Made by a program: the position numbers and the translations under genes | Assembly: GCF_018476525.1 (NCBI RefSeq) | Contig: NZ_JAHCST010000001.1 | Coordinates: 250,069-314,068 of the forward strand | Source: Acrocarpospora catenulata | Lineage (GTDB): Bacteria; Actinomycetota; Actinomycetes; Streptosporangiales; Streptosporangiaceae | Direction: 5' to 3' | Length of the DNA: 64,000 nucleotides | Notes under the pieces: model-generated | Told to the model about the DNA's origin: nothing | The model's database searches: none | The model's input: the letters and a program-made list of their open reading frames with translations, nothing else | Shown here: in pieces, positions 17,562 through 26,149 of the stretch | How the letters are laid out: each line of letters opens with the position of its first letter | Position numbering within the stretch: the first letter of the stretch is position 1

Positions 17562-19388
17562 TCACCCGGCCGCGAAGTACGTCCCGGGAGCGTTCCTGCC
17601 CTCGATCCCGCCCACGCAGCGGTAGCTGCGCACGCCCTTCGCGAACTGTTCCGCGGAGGGCGGGAGGATCGACAGGTGCCACCGGTCGGCGGTGATCTGC
17701 CTGGCCGTACCCGACCGGGAGGCCAGCAGCACCGTCATCGAGCACAGCTTCGCCACCGTCGGATGACGTTCCAGGTCGTTGCCGTTGCTGGTCAGGGCAT
17801 CCGTCGGCAGCGGCGCGATGGCGAAGGTCTGCCAGGCGTGCGGGCTCTCACAGCCCACCCTCGGCGCGGTGTACGCACCCGAGACGGCGACGATGTCGCG
17901 CCAGCACTCGGCCTCCTTGACACAGGCCGAACCGGGAACCGCCTTGCTCGCCGCACACCCCTCGGTGAAGCTGGCCACCTCGATGGACGGCGCGGCCTCG
18001 GTGTCCAGCTGCCCGATCGGGCCGGTCTGGACGGTCGGGCCCGAGCTGTTCGGCTGGCCCGGGGGCTGCTCCATCACCAGATACACGATTCCGCCGATGA
18101 GCAGCAGCGCGAAGATCGCGGCCACGACCGCGAACCCGGTCGAGGACGAGCGGGGGGCCGGGGGCGGTGGCTGGGTGCCGAACTTGGGCGCGGTCGGGGC
18201 GCGGTGCATGTCCGGGACCGGCTGCTGGCCCGCGCCCGGGGCGGTCATCGCGTAGGGCTGTGGGGTGGCGTACCCGCCATCCCGGAACGGCGCCTGGTAC
18301 GCGGGCGGCGGGTTGCCCTCCGGGCGGCGCGGCGGGGGAGCTCCCGTGACGGGCGGGCTCGCCATACCGAGGGGGTTCGCCATACCGAGCGGGTTCCCCG
18401 TTCCGGATGGGTTCGCCGTTCCGGGCGAGTTCATCGCTCCGGGCGGATAGGAGGGATTCGCTGTTCCGGGCGGGTAGGGCGAACTCGCCATTCCAGCCGG
18501 GTTCGGAGAAGCGGACCGGCCCGGCGGGGCCGGTTGGGCGCCGGTGCTGGTGCTGGTGCCGTCCACGGTCAGCAGGCTGAGGGCGTCCCGGAAACGGGCC
18601 GCGGTCGAGGTGCGTTTGCCGGGGTCGCTGGCCATGGCGTCCCGGAGCACGTCCACCAGGGCGTTCGGCACGCCCGGGATGTCCGGGATGGGCTGGCGGT
18701 GCAAGGCCATGATCGCGGCGATGTTGACCACGCCGTTCTGCGGGAACCTCGGCGGACGTCCGCTGAGCAGGGCGTAAAGGGTGGCGGCTATGGCGTAAAC
18801 GTCCCCCGCCGCGGTCGGCTCACTCAGATCGAACGCCTCGGGCGGCGCGTACGCGGGCGTCAGCGACTCCCGCGTCACCGACAACTCCCCCTCCCCGCCC
18901 TGCGAGGGCATCGTCGCCAGCCCGAAGTCCGACAGCGCCACCAGCCCGTACGAATTGATCAGAATGTTGGCCGGCTTCACATCCCGATGCAGCACCCCAG
19001 CGGCGTGCGCCGCCGCCAGCGCATCCGAGATCTTGATCCCGATGTCCCGGACCTCGCGCACACTGAGCGGCCCATGCTTCTTCAACCGATCAGCCAGCGA
19101 CCCACCCGGACAAAGCTCCAACACCATGTACGGCCGACCATCAGCCAGCACACCCGCGTCATACACGTCCGCCACATGCGGATGCCCCGACAACGCCCCC
19201 GCCGACGTAACCTCACGCATAAACCGGCGCCGATCCCGATCCGAAACCAGCACCCGGTTGTCAATCTTCAGCGCCACCTCACGGCCCACGGCGAGCTGCT
19301 TCGCCCGGTAAACAACCCCGAACCCGCCCTGCCCGAGGATGCCAAGCGCCTCGTACCCCTGCACCAACGGGGCACCCGCCTCACTCAT
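17562..19388 (-). CDS. one-TM Ser/Thr protein kinase with extracellular septum-formation-like domain
   Basis: 608 residues. Residues 12-270 form a complete PknB-type kinase: glycine loop GQGGFGVVY, VALKI lysine, catalytic HRDVKPANI, DFGLAT, and APPEAF. A Pro/Gly-rich segment (about 285-420) with near-repeats such as NPLGMANPLGMAS follows. The single membrane helix is FAVVAAIFALLLIGGIVYLV. The outside domain has several cysteines and the pattern VGCESPHAWQTFAIAPLP, like Septum_form-type domains, and could sense envelope state. ATG is preceded by GAGGAGG. The substrate is unknown. Confidence 0.88.
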   Translation of the reverse strand: MSEAGAPLVQGYEALGILGQGGFGVVYRAKQLAVGREVALKIDNRVLVSDRDRRRFMREVTSAGALSGHPHVADVYDAGVLADGRPYMVLELCPGGSLADRLKKHGPLSVREVRDIGIKISDALAAAHAAGVLHRDVKPANILINSYGLVALSDFGLATMPSQGGEGELSVTRESLTPAYAPPEAFDLSEPTAAGDVYAIAATLYALLSGRPPRFPQNGVVNIAAIMALHRQPIPDIPGVPNALVDVLRDAMASDPGKRTSTAARFRDALSLLTVDGTSTSTGAQPAPPGRSASPNPAGMASSPYPPGTANPSYPPGAMNSPGTANPSGTGNPLGMANPLGMASPPVTGAPPPRRPEGNPPPAYQAPFRDGGYATPQPYAMTAPGAGQQPVPDMHRAPTAPKFGTQPPPPAPRSSSTGFAVVAAIFALLLIGGIVYLVMEQPPGQPNSSGPTVQTGPIGQLDTEAAPSIEVASFTEGCAASKAVPGSACVKEAECWRDIVAVSGAYTAPRVGCESPHAWQTFAIAPLPTDALTSNGNDLERHPTVAKLCSMTVLLASRSGTARQITADRWHLSILPPSAEQFAKGVRSYRCVGGIEGRNAPGTYFAAG

Positions 19389-19527
19389 GGCCTCCTCCTC
19401 GCCAGCCGCACCCTACCGCAAGCGCCTATAGCTGATCACACGCCTTGGACGCCCGAGGGGTTCGATCCGACGCGGAAACATCCGCAGTCCTGCCCTATTG
19501 GGTCTGTTTCGTCCGCCCTGTGGAAAT

Positions 19528-19641
19528 TCAACGCTGGCTCGGTACGACCGGTAGGTCACTTATCAGGGTCCAGACCCTTACGGATTGGTCGTCGGAGCCG
19601 GTGGCGAGGAGGGTGCGGCCGTTGGGGAGGGTGTGCAGGGC
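19528..19641 (-). pseudogene. C-terminal WD40-repeat remnant
   Basis: The frame ending TGA at 19528-19530 reads ALHTLPNGRTLLATGSDD then QSVRVWTL and ISDLPVVPSQR. This is a textbook final WD40 blade (TLLATGSDDxxVRVW). Upstream in this frame the match ends abruptly in Arg/Gly-rich non-coding-like sequence, with no start. It is therefore the 3' tip of a deleted WD40 gene, a type often fused to kinases or NACHT NTPases in actinomycetes. It sits behind the kinase promoter, in the same direction. Confidence 0.6.
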
Positions 19642-19843
19642 GCACCCGCCCCGGAGTCGCCTCCTGCAACCGCTGAAGCAGCGCCCCGTACCCGGCTCCC
19701 TTCCAGAACCCCGGCCAGATGTGCCACCCCATGATCAGCCCCGCGGGCTTCAAGCGGAAAGCCGGATCCGGAGGCCCATCCCCGACGTCCGGAAGGGACA
19801 TCGCCGCCAGAACTTCGCTACTGTGCACCAACCCATTCCGCAT
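19556..19843 (-). CDS. unassigned open frame in a decayed patch
   Basis: The frame reads MRNGLVHSSEVLAAMSLPD, and its middle (AFRLKPAGLIMGWHIWPGFW, KGAGYGALLQRLQE) looks protein-like. Its last 30 codons overlap the WD40 remnant in another frame and become Arg/Pro-rich, as an out-of-frame read would. Most likely the first 65 codons are the end of a separate broken gene joined to the WD40 tail. No ribosome site precedes the ATG. I recognise no family. Confidence 0.2.
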   Translation of the reverse strand: MRNGLVHSSEVLAAMSLPDVGDGPPDPAFRLKPAGLIMGWHIWPGFWKGAGYGALLQRLQEATPGRVRPAHPPQRPHPPRHRLRRPIRKGLDPDK

Positions 19844-19925
19844 AGCCCCAAGGCAGCCCCGACGGCATCAAGAACCCCGAACGGGCACCCGAATTTCCCG
19901 ATCATTCAGTCGCAGGAAGGCGCAA

Positions 19926-20039
19926 TCAGTCGCCGGCCTCCGAGCCCTCCGAGAGGAGGGACTCCACCTCCGCGTGGAGCGCGTGGATAAGAATGAGGCC
20001 AAGGTGAAAATCCGGGTCAGGTGGGTTTTCGGGAATCAT
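19926..20039 (-). CDS. 37-residue peptide gene behind an ABC exporter
   Basis: ATG at 20039 has AAAGGG seven bases upstream; an in-frame ATG at 20057 would add six residues. The product runs MIPENPPDPDFHLGLILIHA and then LHAEVESLLSEGSEAGD, with a proline/aspartate-rich start, a hydrophobic middle and an acidic Ser/Gly-rich end. It starts 53 nt after the stop of the ABC-2 permease, in the same direction. It could be a small operon protein or a peptide substrate of the exporter; no modifying enzyme is nearby, so a RiPP precursor role is speculative. Confidence 0.4.
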   Translation of the reverse strand: MIPENPPDPDFHLGLILIHALHAEVESLLSEGSEAGD

Positions 20040-20092
20040 GACGTCGCCCTTTCTCATCAAAGGGGACGCCCCACCACAAGCCAGGGTTGGCG

Positions 20093-20965
20093 CTATTCAC
20101 CGAACCGGGAAAGCCGGCCTTTGGCGCGGGCGTGCCGAAGCGTCACCGCGTACAGCCAGAGCGCCAGCGCCACGTACACGACATCGAGCACACCGGCGAA
20201 GGCCATCCGATCCCACGGAATGGCACCGCCGTTCAGCACCGCGCGCATGCCCTCGAAGACATGCGTGGCCGGCACGAACGCCGCGATGTACTGAAGGGGC
20301 TGGGGCAGCACCGAGACGGGATAGAAGACCCCGGCCAGCGGCTGGAAGACGAACACCAGGCTCCAGGCCAGCACCTGCGCTCCCTCGCCGAACCGCAGCA
20401 CGCAGGAGATCGCGACGAACGCCAGCGCCCACCCCATGATCATCAGCAGCGCCATGAACGGCACCAGCCCGATGCCCACCGTGAGCAGCCCGAACCCGTA
20501 GATCACATACGCCAGCAACGCCATCGCCGTGATCCCCGCCGCGATCTTGGTGAGCGAGAACAGCACGAGCCCGGTCATGTACTCGGGCGGCGTCACCGGC
20601 GTGACGTGCATGTTCAGCAGATTCCTGCTCCAGATGTCCTCCAGGAACCCGATCGCCACCTCGTTGGAGGCCCGGTGCAGCACCTGCCAGAGCAACACGG
20701 CCCCCAGCAGCATCGACACCACGAACGGAACCTTCTGCGACTCCAGGAACAGCGTCACATACCCCCAGACCACCAGCTCGACGACCGGCCAGAAAATGAT
20801 CTCGAAGACGCGCACCGGGCTGCGCCGCAGAGCCGCGAGGTCCCGGAGCACCACCCCCGTCACGCGACGCCGCCGCGCCGCGAAACTGAGCGGCGGAAAA
20901 GCCAGCGCGGTGCCCGCCCGCAGACTGGGCGCGAATTCCGCACTGCCATTCGTACTGACGGTCAT
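20093..20965 (-). CDS. ABC-2 type exporter permease
   Basis: 290-residue inner-membrane subunit with about six helices. The ABC-2 core is clear: FEIIFWPVVELVVWGYVTLF, MLLGAVLLWQVLHRASNEVA, FLEDIWSRNLLNMHVTPVTP, and the late loop LPQPLQYIAAFVPATHVFEGMR. ATG at 20965 is preferred over an upstream TTG because GGACGG lies nine bases before it. It follows the ATPase gene by 43 nt and should pair with it in a DrrAB-like exporter. The cargo is unknown; drugs, lipids or peptides are all possible. Confidence 0.85.
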   Translation of the reverse strand: MTVSTNGSAEFAPSLRAGTALAFPPLSFAARRRRVTGVVLRDLAALRRSPVRVFEIIFWPVVELVVWGYVTLFLESQKVPFVVSMLLGAVLLWQVLHRASNEVAIGFLEDIWSRNLLNMHVTPVTPPEYMTGLVLFSLTKIAAGITAMALLAYVIYGFGLLTVGIGLVPFMALLMIMGWALAFVAISCVLRFGEGAQVLAWSLVFVFQPLAGVFYPVSVLPQPLQYIAAFVPATHVFEGMRAVLNGGAIPWDRMAFAGVLDVVYVALALWLYAVTLRHARAKGRLSRFGE

Positions 20966-21008
20966 GGCGAATCGCCCGTCCAATCAATCAAGTCCGGATC
21001 GGGAATGG

Positions 21009-21743
21009 TCAAATATGGATCGAACCTTGGCGGGCCACCTTCAGGAACACTTCCTCAAGGTCCTCGACGCCGAAATCACTGGCCAGCTCGGCCGCGGTCC
21101 CGGTCGCCACGATCCGCCCGCCGGAGATGAAATGGATCCGGTCGCACATCCGCTCCACCTCGCGCATGTTGTGCGAGGTGATGAGCAGCGCCTTGCCGCT
21201 CTCCCGCGCCACCCGCACCAGCAGCCCCCGGATACGATCCCCCGCGTCCGGGTCCAGTGCGGCGGTCGGCTCGTCCAGGATCAGCAACCGGGGATCGTTG
21301 AGCAGCGCCTTGGCCAGCTGGATCCGCGTCTGCTGCCCGGAGGAGAGCTCGATCACCTTCCGGCGGAGCAGCGGCCCGATCTCCAGCAGTTCCACGATCT
21401 CGTCCACCCGTTCGCGCGGCTGCCGCAGCCCGTACATGCGGGCGAAGGAGTCGAGCACCTCCCGCACGTGCAGCACCCCGGGCAGGCCCAGATAACTGGC
21501 CGAGAAATTGACCTGGCTGAGCACCTCGGTGCGATGCCGGGCCAGGTCGAGCCCGAACATGCGGATTGTCCCCGAATCAGGGGTGACCAGTCCCAGCAGC
21601 ATGTGCAGGGTGGTGGATTTCCCGGCCCCGTTGGGTCCGAGCAGCCCGGCGATCTCCCCCTGCCGGACTGTGAGGCTGACATCCGCCACCGCCTGTACGG
21701 GCCCGAACCTTTTGGCGAGTGACGTGGCCTCAAGAATCTTCAC
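21009..21743 (-). CDS. ABC-2 exporter ATPase subunit
   Basis: 244 residues with Walker A GPNGAGKS, the Q-loop region QVNFSASYLGLPG, signature LSSGQQTRIQLAKAL, Walker B LLILDEPTAALDP and switch histidine ITSHN. The signature serine pair SSGQQ is typical of antibiotic-type exporters. GTG at 21743 is the natural start by homology (VKILEATSLAKRFGP); the codon before it is TTA, which is rare in such genomes and supports starting after it. The C-terminus VEDLEEVFLKVAR is family-typical. It forms an operon with the permease and probably the 37-residue ORF. Confidence 0.88.
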   Translation of the reverse strand: MKILEATSLAKRFGPVQAVADVSLTVRQGEIAGLLGPNGAGKSTTLHMLLGLVTPDSGTIRMFGLDLARHRTEVLSQVNFSASYLGLPGVLHVREVLDSFARMYGLRQPRERVDEIVELLEIGPLLRRKVIELSSGQQTRIQLAKALLNDPRLLILDEPTAALDPDAGDRIRGLLVRVARESGKALLITSHNMREVERMCDRIHFISGGRIVATGTAAELASDFGVEDLEEVFLKVARQGSIHI

Positions 21744-21887
21744 TAAACCAGCCTGAGCGGCGGCACCCCCCTCTCGCAAACCGTTTTCCCACTGGTACGG
21801 CCCAAGAGGTTCCAACAATATGACCAACCGGGACAACGGCGGCTTCTGCCGCAATGAAGGCGATGCCGCCCCGAGCCCCGACGTGAC

Positions 21888-22706
21888 TCATGGATTGGGG
21901 AAGCAAACCAGGGAGTGCTCAATGGACCGGTTTGTCCCCGTCTGGTTGTTGAAAGTCAACTTCCATCCGGGACTGGTGGGAATGGTGCCGGTCACGATCG
22001 TCGCCTTCGGGTCGCCTCCGATGAGCCTGAAGCCGCCGCCAGTGGTGATGCCGTTGGTGCACTTGCTGAAGAAGGTCCCGGACTGGCCCGAGTTGGCCTG
22101 CACCGGGGAGAGCGAGGCGAAGTGGCCGGTCAGGCTCGCGCACGTGGTGGCCGCCTGCAGGAAGGTGGGGACGGTGGTGCCGTTGAAGACGCGCGTCTGC
22201 CAGGTGTTGCCGGTGGAAAGGCGCGAGGCGTCGACGACGAGCCTTTCATTCCGCGCGAGTATGAACCCACCGCCCAGGGCGATCTCGCCCATGGGACACG
22301 TCACGCTGGCGTCCCCGAAGCCGCCGCCGGGAATCTCGTCGAACGCCGAGTACGCCTTGGCGTAGCCGGTCACCCCCGTGGCGCAGATGGCCCCGAGATC
22401 GATCTCCTGGGTGACATCGGAGCGGTTGATGGCGGTCACCAGCCAGGTGGTGTCGCTGCTCGGGTAGGAGGCGGTGAACTTGACCTGGGGGCTCAGGCTC
22501 TGGGAGAGGTAACCGCCGCTGATCACTTTCTCGCTCGAACTGCAGCTGACGGAGGCGGACCCCTCCTGGACTGGGCCAATCGTCGTCCGGAACTCCACGA
22601 ACCGGGTTCCGACCGCCGCGTGGGCCGGGAGCGCGACGGCGAGCGAGGTGCTCAGGGTCACTGCCGCCGCCAGCCGGGCGAACCGTTTTCGTGGACTGCT
22701 CCTCAT
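21888..22706 (-). CDS. secreted protein with three Cys-paired repeats
   Basis: 272 residues. A signal peptide (RKRFARLAAAVTLSTSLAVA, cleavage after AHA) precedes three related units of about 65-80 residues. Each has a first cysteine, then GG(Y/G)(F/L), a Trp in a strand (TTWLVTAIN, NTWQTRVFN, PGWKLTFNN) and a closing cysteine (AICATG, TTCASL, LVCFPN). Six cysteines suggest one disulphide per unit. ATG at 22706 has a strong ribosome site, AAGGAGG. Proteins of this kind are exported by actinomycetes; I know no function. It stands alone between an ABC exporter and a permease gene. Confidence 0.75.
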   Translation of the reverse strand: MRSSPRKRFARLAAAVTLSTSLAVALPAHAAVGTRFVEFRTTIGPVQEGSASVSCSSSEKVISGGYLSQSLSPQVKFTASYPSSDTTWLVTAINRSDVTQEIDLGAICATGVTGYAKAYSAFDEIPGGGFGDASVTCPMGEIALGGGFILARNERLVVDASRLSTGNTWQTRVFNGTTVPTFLQAATTCASLTGHFASLSPVQANSGQSGTFFSKCTNGITTGGGFRLIGGDPKATIVTGTIPTSPGWKLTFNNQTGTNRSIEHSLVCFPNP

Positions 22707-23008
22707 GGCACCCTCCTTGGGAGGCTGGGGGAGGTGGCCGTCCAACGCGCCGCACGGAAGAGCCACGGTGAACCGGCGGGGCCGGCACCGGCCGCACGGC
22801 GCGGCGATGGACACGCGGGGACCGCCTACCCAAGGCCGGCCCATATGCCAAGGAGGGAGCGAGGCGGCGGCGCCGCGTGCTTACGTTTCCCCGTCGCCCG
22901 GACTGATGGCGTTGTCACCGGGCAGCAGCGAGGAGTGATGTTGTCTCAAACAACGTTACTCGCACCAGTGGTCCTGGCGGCAGAGAGGTCGCGTGCGCCC
23001 CGGTATCG
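22707..23008. other. intergenic stretch without a recognised gene
   Basis: Upstream region of the secreted repeat protein and downstream region of the AI-2E-type permease, both on the minus strand. It contains the ribosome site of the former and a weak GTTGT/ACAAC hairpin near 22940. Open frames here are shadows. I see no RNA gene. Confidence 0.5.
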
Positions 23009-24136
23009 TCAGGCCGGTGCGGGTTCGGCGGCGGGCGGTTCGGCGGCCGGTGGTTTGGGCTGTTCCGGGGGAGTGGTCGGCACCCCCGACTCGGGGGAGC
23101 GGCCCTGCGCGGTCCGGATCAGCGCGACGATCACCGAGGTCACCGGGGCGGCCAGGAAGGCGCCGATGATCCCGGCCACCACGCTGCCGACGGCCAGCAC
23201 CACCAGGATGACCGCGCCCGGCAGGTCCAGCGCCTTGCCGTAGATCATCGGGGCCAGCACGTGGCCCTCCAGCTGCTGGACCAGCACCACCACGGCGATG
23301 ACCACCACCGCGATCACCCAGCCCTTGGCGACGAAGGCCACCACCGCGGCCAGCAGCCCGGCCAGGAACGCGCCGACCACCGGCAGGAAGGCGCCCAGGA
23401 AGGTCAGCACGGCCAGCGGCAGCGCGATCGGCACCCCGAGGATCCACAGGGCCAGCCCGATGAAGAAGGCGTCCACGAACCCGACCATGGCGACGCCCCG
23501 GATGTACCGGCCGACCACGTCGAAGACCACCCGGCTGGTGTTGAGGATGTGCGGGCGGCTGGTCCGGGGCGCCAGGTCGGCCACCCAGCGCAGCAACTGG
23601 TCGCCGCCGTGCACCAGGTAGATGGCGAGGATGAGGGCGAGCACCGCGCCGATCAGGATCTCCCCGGCGATGGTCACCCCGGTGAGCGCCCCCGTGGCGA
23701 TCATCTGGGCCCGCTCCTGGAGGAACGTGCGCGCCTGGTCGATCAGCTCGTTCAGCCGCGCCTCGTCCAGCCCCATGGAGGCGGCGAAGGTCTGCATGTC
23801 GGTGATGGCCTTGCCGAGGCTTTCGCCCAGTTGCCCGAAGCCGCTCACCGTGGGCGGCACCAGCAGGGCGATGAACCCGGAGATCAGCGCGAGCCCGCCC
23901 ACGCAGACGATGAGCGTGGAGGGCGTCCGGCCCAGGCCCCTCGCCCGCAGCCAGCGCGCCGGAGGCATCATCAGGGCGGTCAGGAAGACGGCGAAGACCA
24001 TGGAGATGGCCACCGTCCTGATCTGGTAGAGCCCCCACATCAGGACCGCCGCCAGCGCGACCAGGGTGAGGATGCGCCACGCCGTCGTACTGGCCCGGCG
24101 CAACGCCCCGCCGTCCTCCGCCAACGCCACCTTCAT
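23009..24136 (-). CDS. AI-2E/PerM family permease
   Basis: 375 residues with about eight membrane helices. The family core is visible: a first pair of helices (LTLVALAAVLMWGLYQI, ISMVFAVFLTALMMPPARWL), the amphipathic central region with SFGQLGESL-like sequence, then DAFFIGLALWILGVPIALPL, FLGAFLPVVGAFLAGLLAAV and APMIYGKALDLPGAVILV. The tail is Pro/Ala-rich and cytosolic. ATG at 24136 has GGAGGGG seven bases upstream. The family covers autoinducer-2 exporters and Na+/H+ antiporters; the ligand here is unknown. Confidence 0.85.
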   Translation of the reverse strand: MKVALAEDGGALRRASTTAWRILTLVALAAVLMWGLYQIRTVAISMVFAVFLTALMMPPARWLRARGLGRTPSTLIVCVGGLALISGFIALLVPPTVSGFGQLGESLGKAITDMQTFAASMGLDEARLNELIDQARTFLQERAQMIATGALTGVTIAGEILIGAVLALILAIYLVHGGDQLLRWVADLAPRTSRPHILNTSRVVFDVVGRYIRGVAMVGFVDAFFIGLALWILGVPIALPLAVLTFLGAFLPVVGAFLAGLLAAVVAFVAKGWVIAVVVIAVVVLVQQLEGHVLAPMIYGKALDLPGAVILVVLAVGSVVAGIIGAFLAAPVTSVIVALIRTAQGRSPESGVPTTPPEQPKPPAAEPPAAEPAPA

Positions 24137-24252
24137 CGTCCGCCCCTCCCGTTCCCGCCGAAGCATCCCCGCGATGATTGCATACCTCCAAGTAAAAGCT
24201 GTGTCGATCAACTTCAGGCACGGATCTACTTTGTAAAGGCGCCGGGGTCTGT

Positions 24253-24297
24253 AAAAAAGGGCAAGCCCGGCGGTTGGGGGAGTCCGCCGGGCTTGCC
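24253..24297 (-). terminator. rho-independent terminator of the symporter operon
   Basis: Perfect 14-bp arms, GGCAAGCCCGGCGG at 24260-24273 and its complement at 24284-24297, with a 10-nt loop. Read on the minus strand the stem is followed directly by TTTTTT (A-run at 24253-24258). It lies 13 nt after the symporter stop. Confidence 0.92.
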
Positions 24298-24309
24298 GTG
24301 GGGGAGGGG

Positions 24310-25905
24310 TCAGGTGGAGCCGCGGAGGGGGATTTCGTGGACGCGGGGGTCGTTCGCGTCGGCGTGGTAGTCCTCGGGCTGGGTGGAGTCGATTCCGTCG
24401 GCGACTCGGGCGGCTCGTGCGATCCAGGTGCCCACCGCGGCCACCACCAGATTCACGATCAACGCCAGGAAACCCGCATATATCGTCATCTTGGTGTCGA
24501 GGCCGAGTTTCTCCAGCGGAAAGGCCGAGCCGCCGAAATGCGCGTGTTTGGTGGCCGGATTGGCGATGTTGTAGAGCATCAGCATGCCCGCCGACATCCC
24601 CGCCACCCAGCCCGCGATCAGCCCGGTCCGGTGGAACCACCGCCCGAACAGCCCGAGCGTGATCGAAGGCAGCGTCTGCAGGATGATCACTCCGCCGATC
24701 AGCTGGAGGTCGATCGAGAACTGCGGGTCGATGAGCAGGATGCAGAGCACCGCCCCGATCTTCACCACCAGCGAGGTGACCTTGCTCACCGCCGCCTCCT
24801 GCGCGTCGGTGGCGTTCGGGCGCAGGTACTCCCGGTAGATGTTCCGGGTGAACAGGTTGGCCGCCGCGATCGACATGATCGCCGCAGGCACCAGCGCCCC
24901 GATCCCGACCGCCGCGAACGCCACCCCCGCGAACCAGTCCGGGAACATCCGGTCGAACAGCTGCGGAACCACGGTGTTCACATCGGTCCCGATCGGGGTG
25001 ACCCCCGCCGCGATGGCCATGTACCCGAGCAGCGCGATCAGCCCCAGCAGCAGACTGTACGCGGGCAGCGCCGACATGTTCCGCTTGATCACGTCCCGGC
25101 TTCTGGAGGCCAGCACCCCGGTGACGCTGTGCGGGTACAGGAACAGCGCCAGCGCCGACCCCAGGGCCAGCGTCACGTACTGAAGCTGGTTGTTGGCGTT
25201 GAGCAGCAGCCCGTCCCCGGGTGCGGGCGTGGCCGCGAACTTGGCCTCCGCCGCTCCGAAGATCGCGCTCCACCCGCCCAGCCGGGCCGGAATGTAGATG
25301 ATGGCCACCAGGATCACCACGTAGATCAGCGTGTCCTTCACGAACGCGATCAGCGCCGGCGCCCGCAACCCCGACTGGTAGGTGTACGCCGCCAGAATGG
25401 CGAACGCGATGATCAACGGCAGGTCCCCGGTGACCCCCATCGTCTTCAGCACGGCCTCGATACCCACCAGCTGAAGCGCGATGTACGGCATCGTCGCCAC
25501 GATCCCGGTCACCGCCACCAGCAATGCCAGCGTCGGCGACCCGAACCGTGCCCGTACGAAGTCGGCCGGCGTCACCAGTCCGTGCACATGCGACACCGAC
25601 CAGAGCCGCACCAGAATCAGCATCACCAGCGGATACACGATCACCGTGTACGGCACGGCGAAGAATCCCATCGCGCCGGCCCCGAACAGCAACGCCGGAA
25701 CCGCCACGAACGTATAGGCCGTGTACAGATCCCCGCCCACCAGGAACCAGGTGATCCACGACCCGAAGTTCCGCCCTCCGAGCCCCCACTGATGCAGACT
25801 CGCCAGGTCATCGGCCTTCCGCCACCGCGAGGCGACGAACCCCATCCCGCTGACCAGCGCGAACAGCGCCGTAAAGATAATGATCTCGGTGATGTGCCCG
25901 CTCAT
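24310..25905 (-). CDS. SSS-family sodium:monocarboxylate symporter (MctP-like)
   Basis: 531 residues with about 13 membrane helices. The N-terminus (ITEIIIFTALFALVSGMGF, then LHQWGLGGRNFGSWITWFLV) and the segment GGDLYTAYTFVAVPALLFGAGAMGF match the MctP branch of solute:sodium symporters, which takes up lactate, pyruvate, propionate or acetate. ATG at 25905 overlaps the stop of the upstream DUF3311 gene (ATGA), the arrangement found in most members. A Crp-type site precedes the operon, and a strong terminator follows it. The exact substrate is inferred from the family only. Confidence 0.88.
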   Translation of the reverse strand: MSGHITEIIIFTALFALVSGMGFVASRWRKADDLASLHQWGLGGRNFGSWITWFLVGGDLYTAYTFVAVPALLFGAGAMGFFAVPYTVIVYPLVMLILVRLWSVSHVHGLVTPADFVRARFGSPTLALLVAVTGIVATMPYIALQLVGIEAVLKTMGVTGDLPLIIAFAILAAYTYQSGLRAPALIAFVKDTLIYVVILVAIIYIPARLGGWSAIFGAAEAKFAATPAPGDGLLLNANNQLQYVTLALGSALALFLYPHSVTGVLASRSRDVIKRNMSALPAYSLLLGLIALLGYMAIAAGVTPIGTDVNTVVPQLFDRMFPDWFAGVAFAAVGIGALVPAAIMSIAAANLFTRNIYREYLRPNATDAQEAAVSKVTSLVVKIGAVLCILLIDPQFSIDLQLIGGVIILQTLPSITLGLFGRWFHRTGLIAGWVAGMSAGMLMLYNIANPATKHAHFGGSAFPLEKLGLDTKMTIYAGFLALIVNLVVAAVGTWIARAARVADGIDSTQPEDYHADANDPRVHEIPLRGST

Positions 25906-26099
25906 GACCGCGTCCGCCAATACACCACGAGCGTGACCGCGACACTCAGCAGGATGAACACCAGCTGCAGCCAGTAGAACAGCGGAATCCCGAACAGCCG
26001 TGGTTCAACCGCGTTGAAAAGGGCGGGAACGAGCGGGACCACGATCGGGACGACCAGCAACCAGTACCAGGGATTGCGGTCGGAGCGGGGAGCGTCCAA
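25902..26099 (-). CDS. DUF3311 small membrane subunit
   Basis: 65 residues with two helices: WYWLLVVPIVVPLVPALFN and LFYWLQLVFILLSVAVTLVVYW, joined by EPRLFGIP. This matches DUF3311, a companion of MctP-type symporters thought to be an accessory subunit. TTG at 26099 is chosen because AGGAGA stands about six bases before it; the long upstream frame contains the Crp-type site and is unlikely to be coding. The stop is shared with the symporter start. Confidence 0.85.
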   Translation of the reverse strand: MDAPRSDRNPWYWLLVVPIVVPLVPALFNAVEPRLFGIPLFYWLQLVFILLSVAVTLVVYWRTRS

Positions 26100-26149
26100 G
26101 GCGAGTCTCCTTTCCGGAAGTCCGGACAGGTTCTTGACTCGCAGCGTAA

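Noticed and set aside
19440-19490. tRNA-like GGTTCGATCC segment
   Set aside because: Flanking bases do not form a T-stem and no acceptor or anticodon stem can be drawn.
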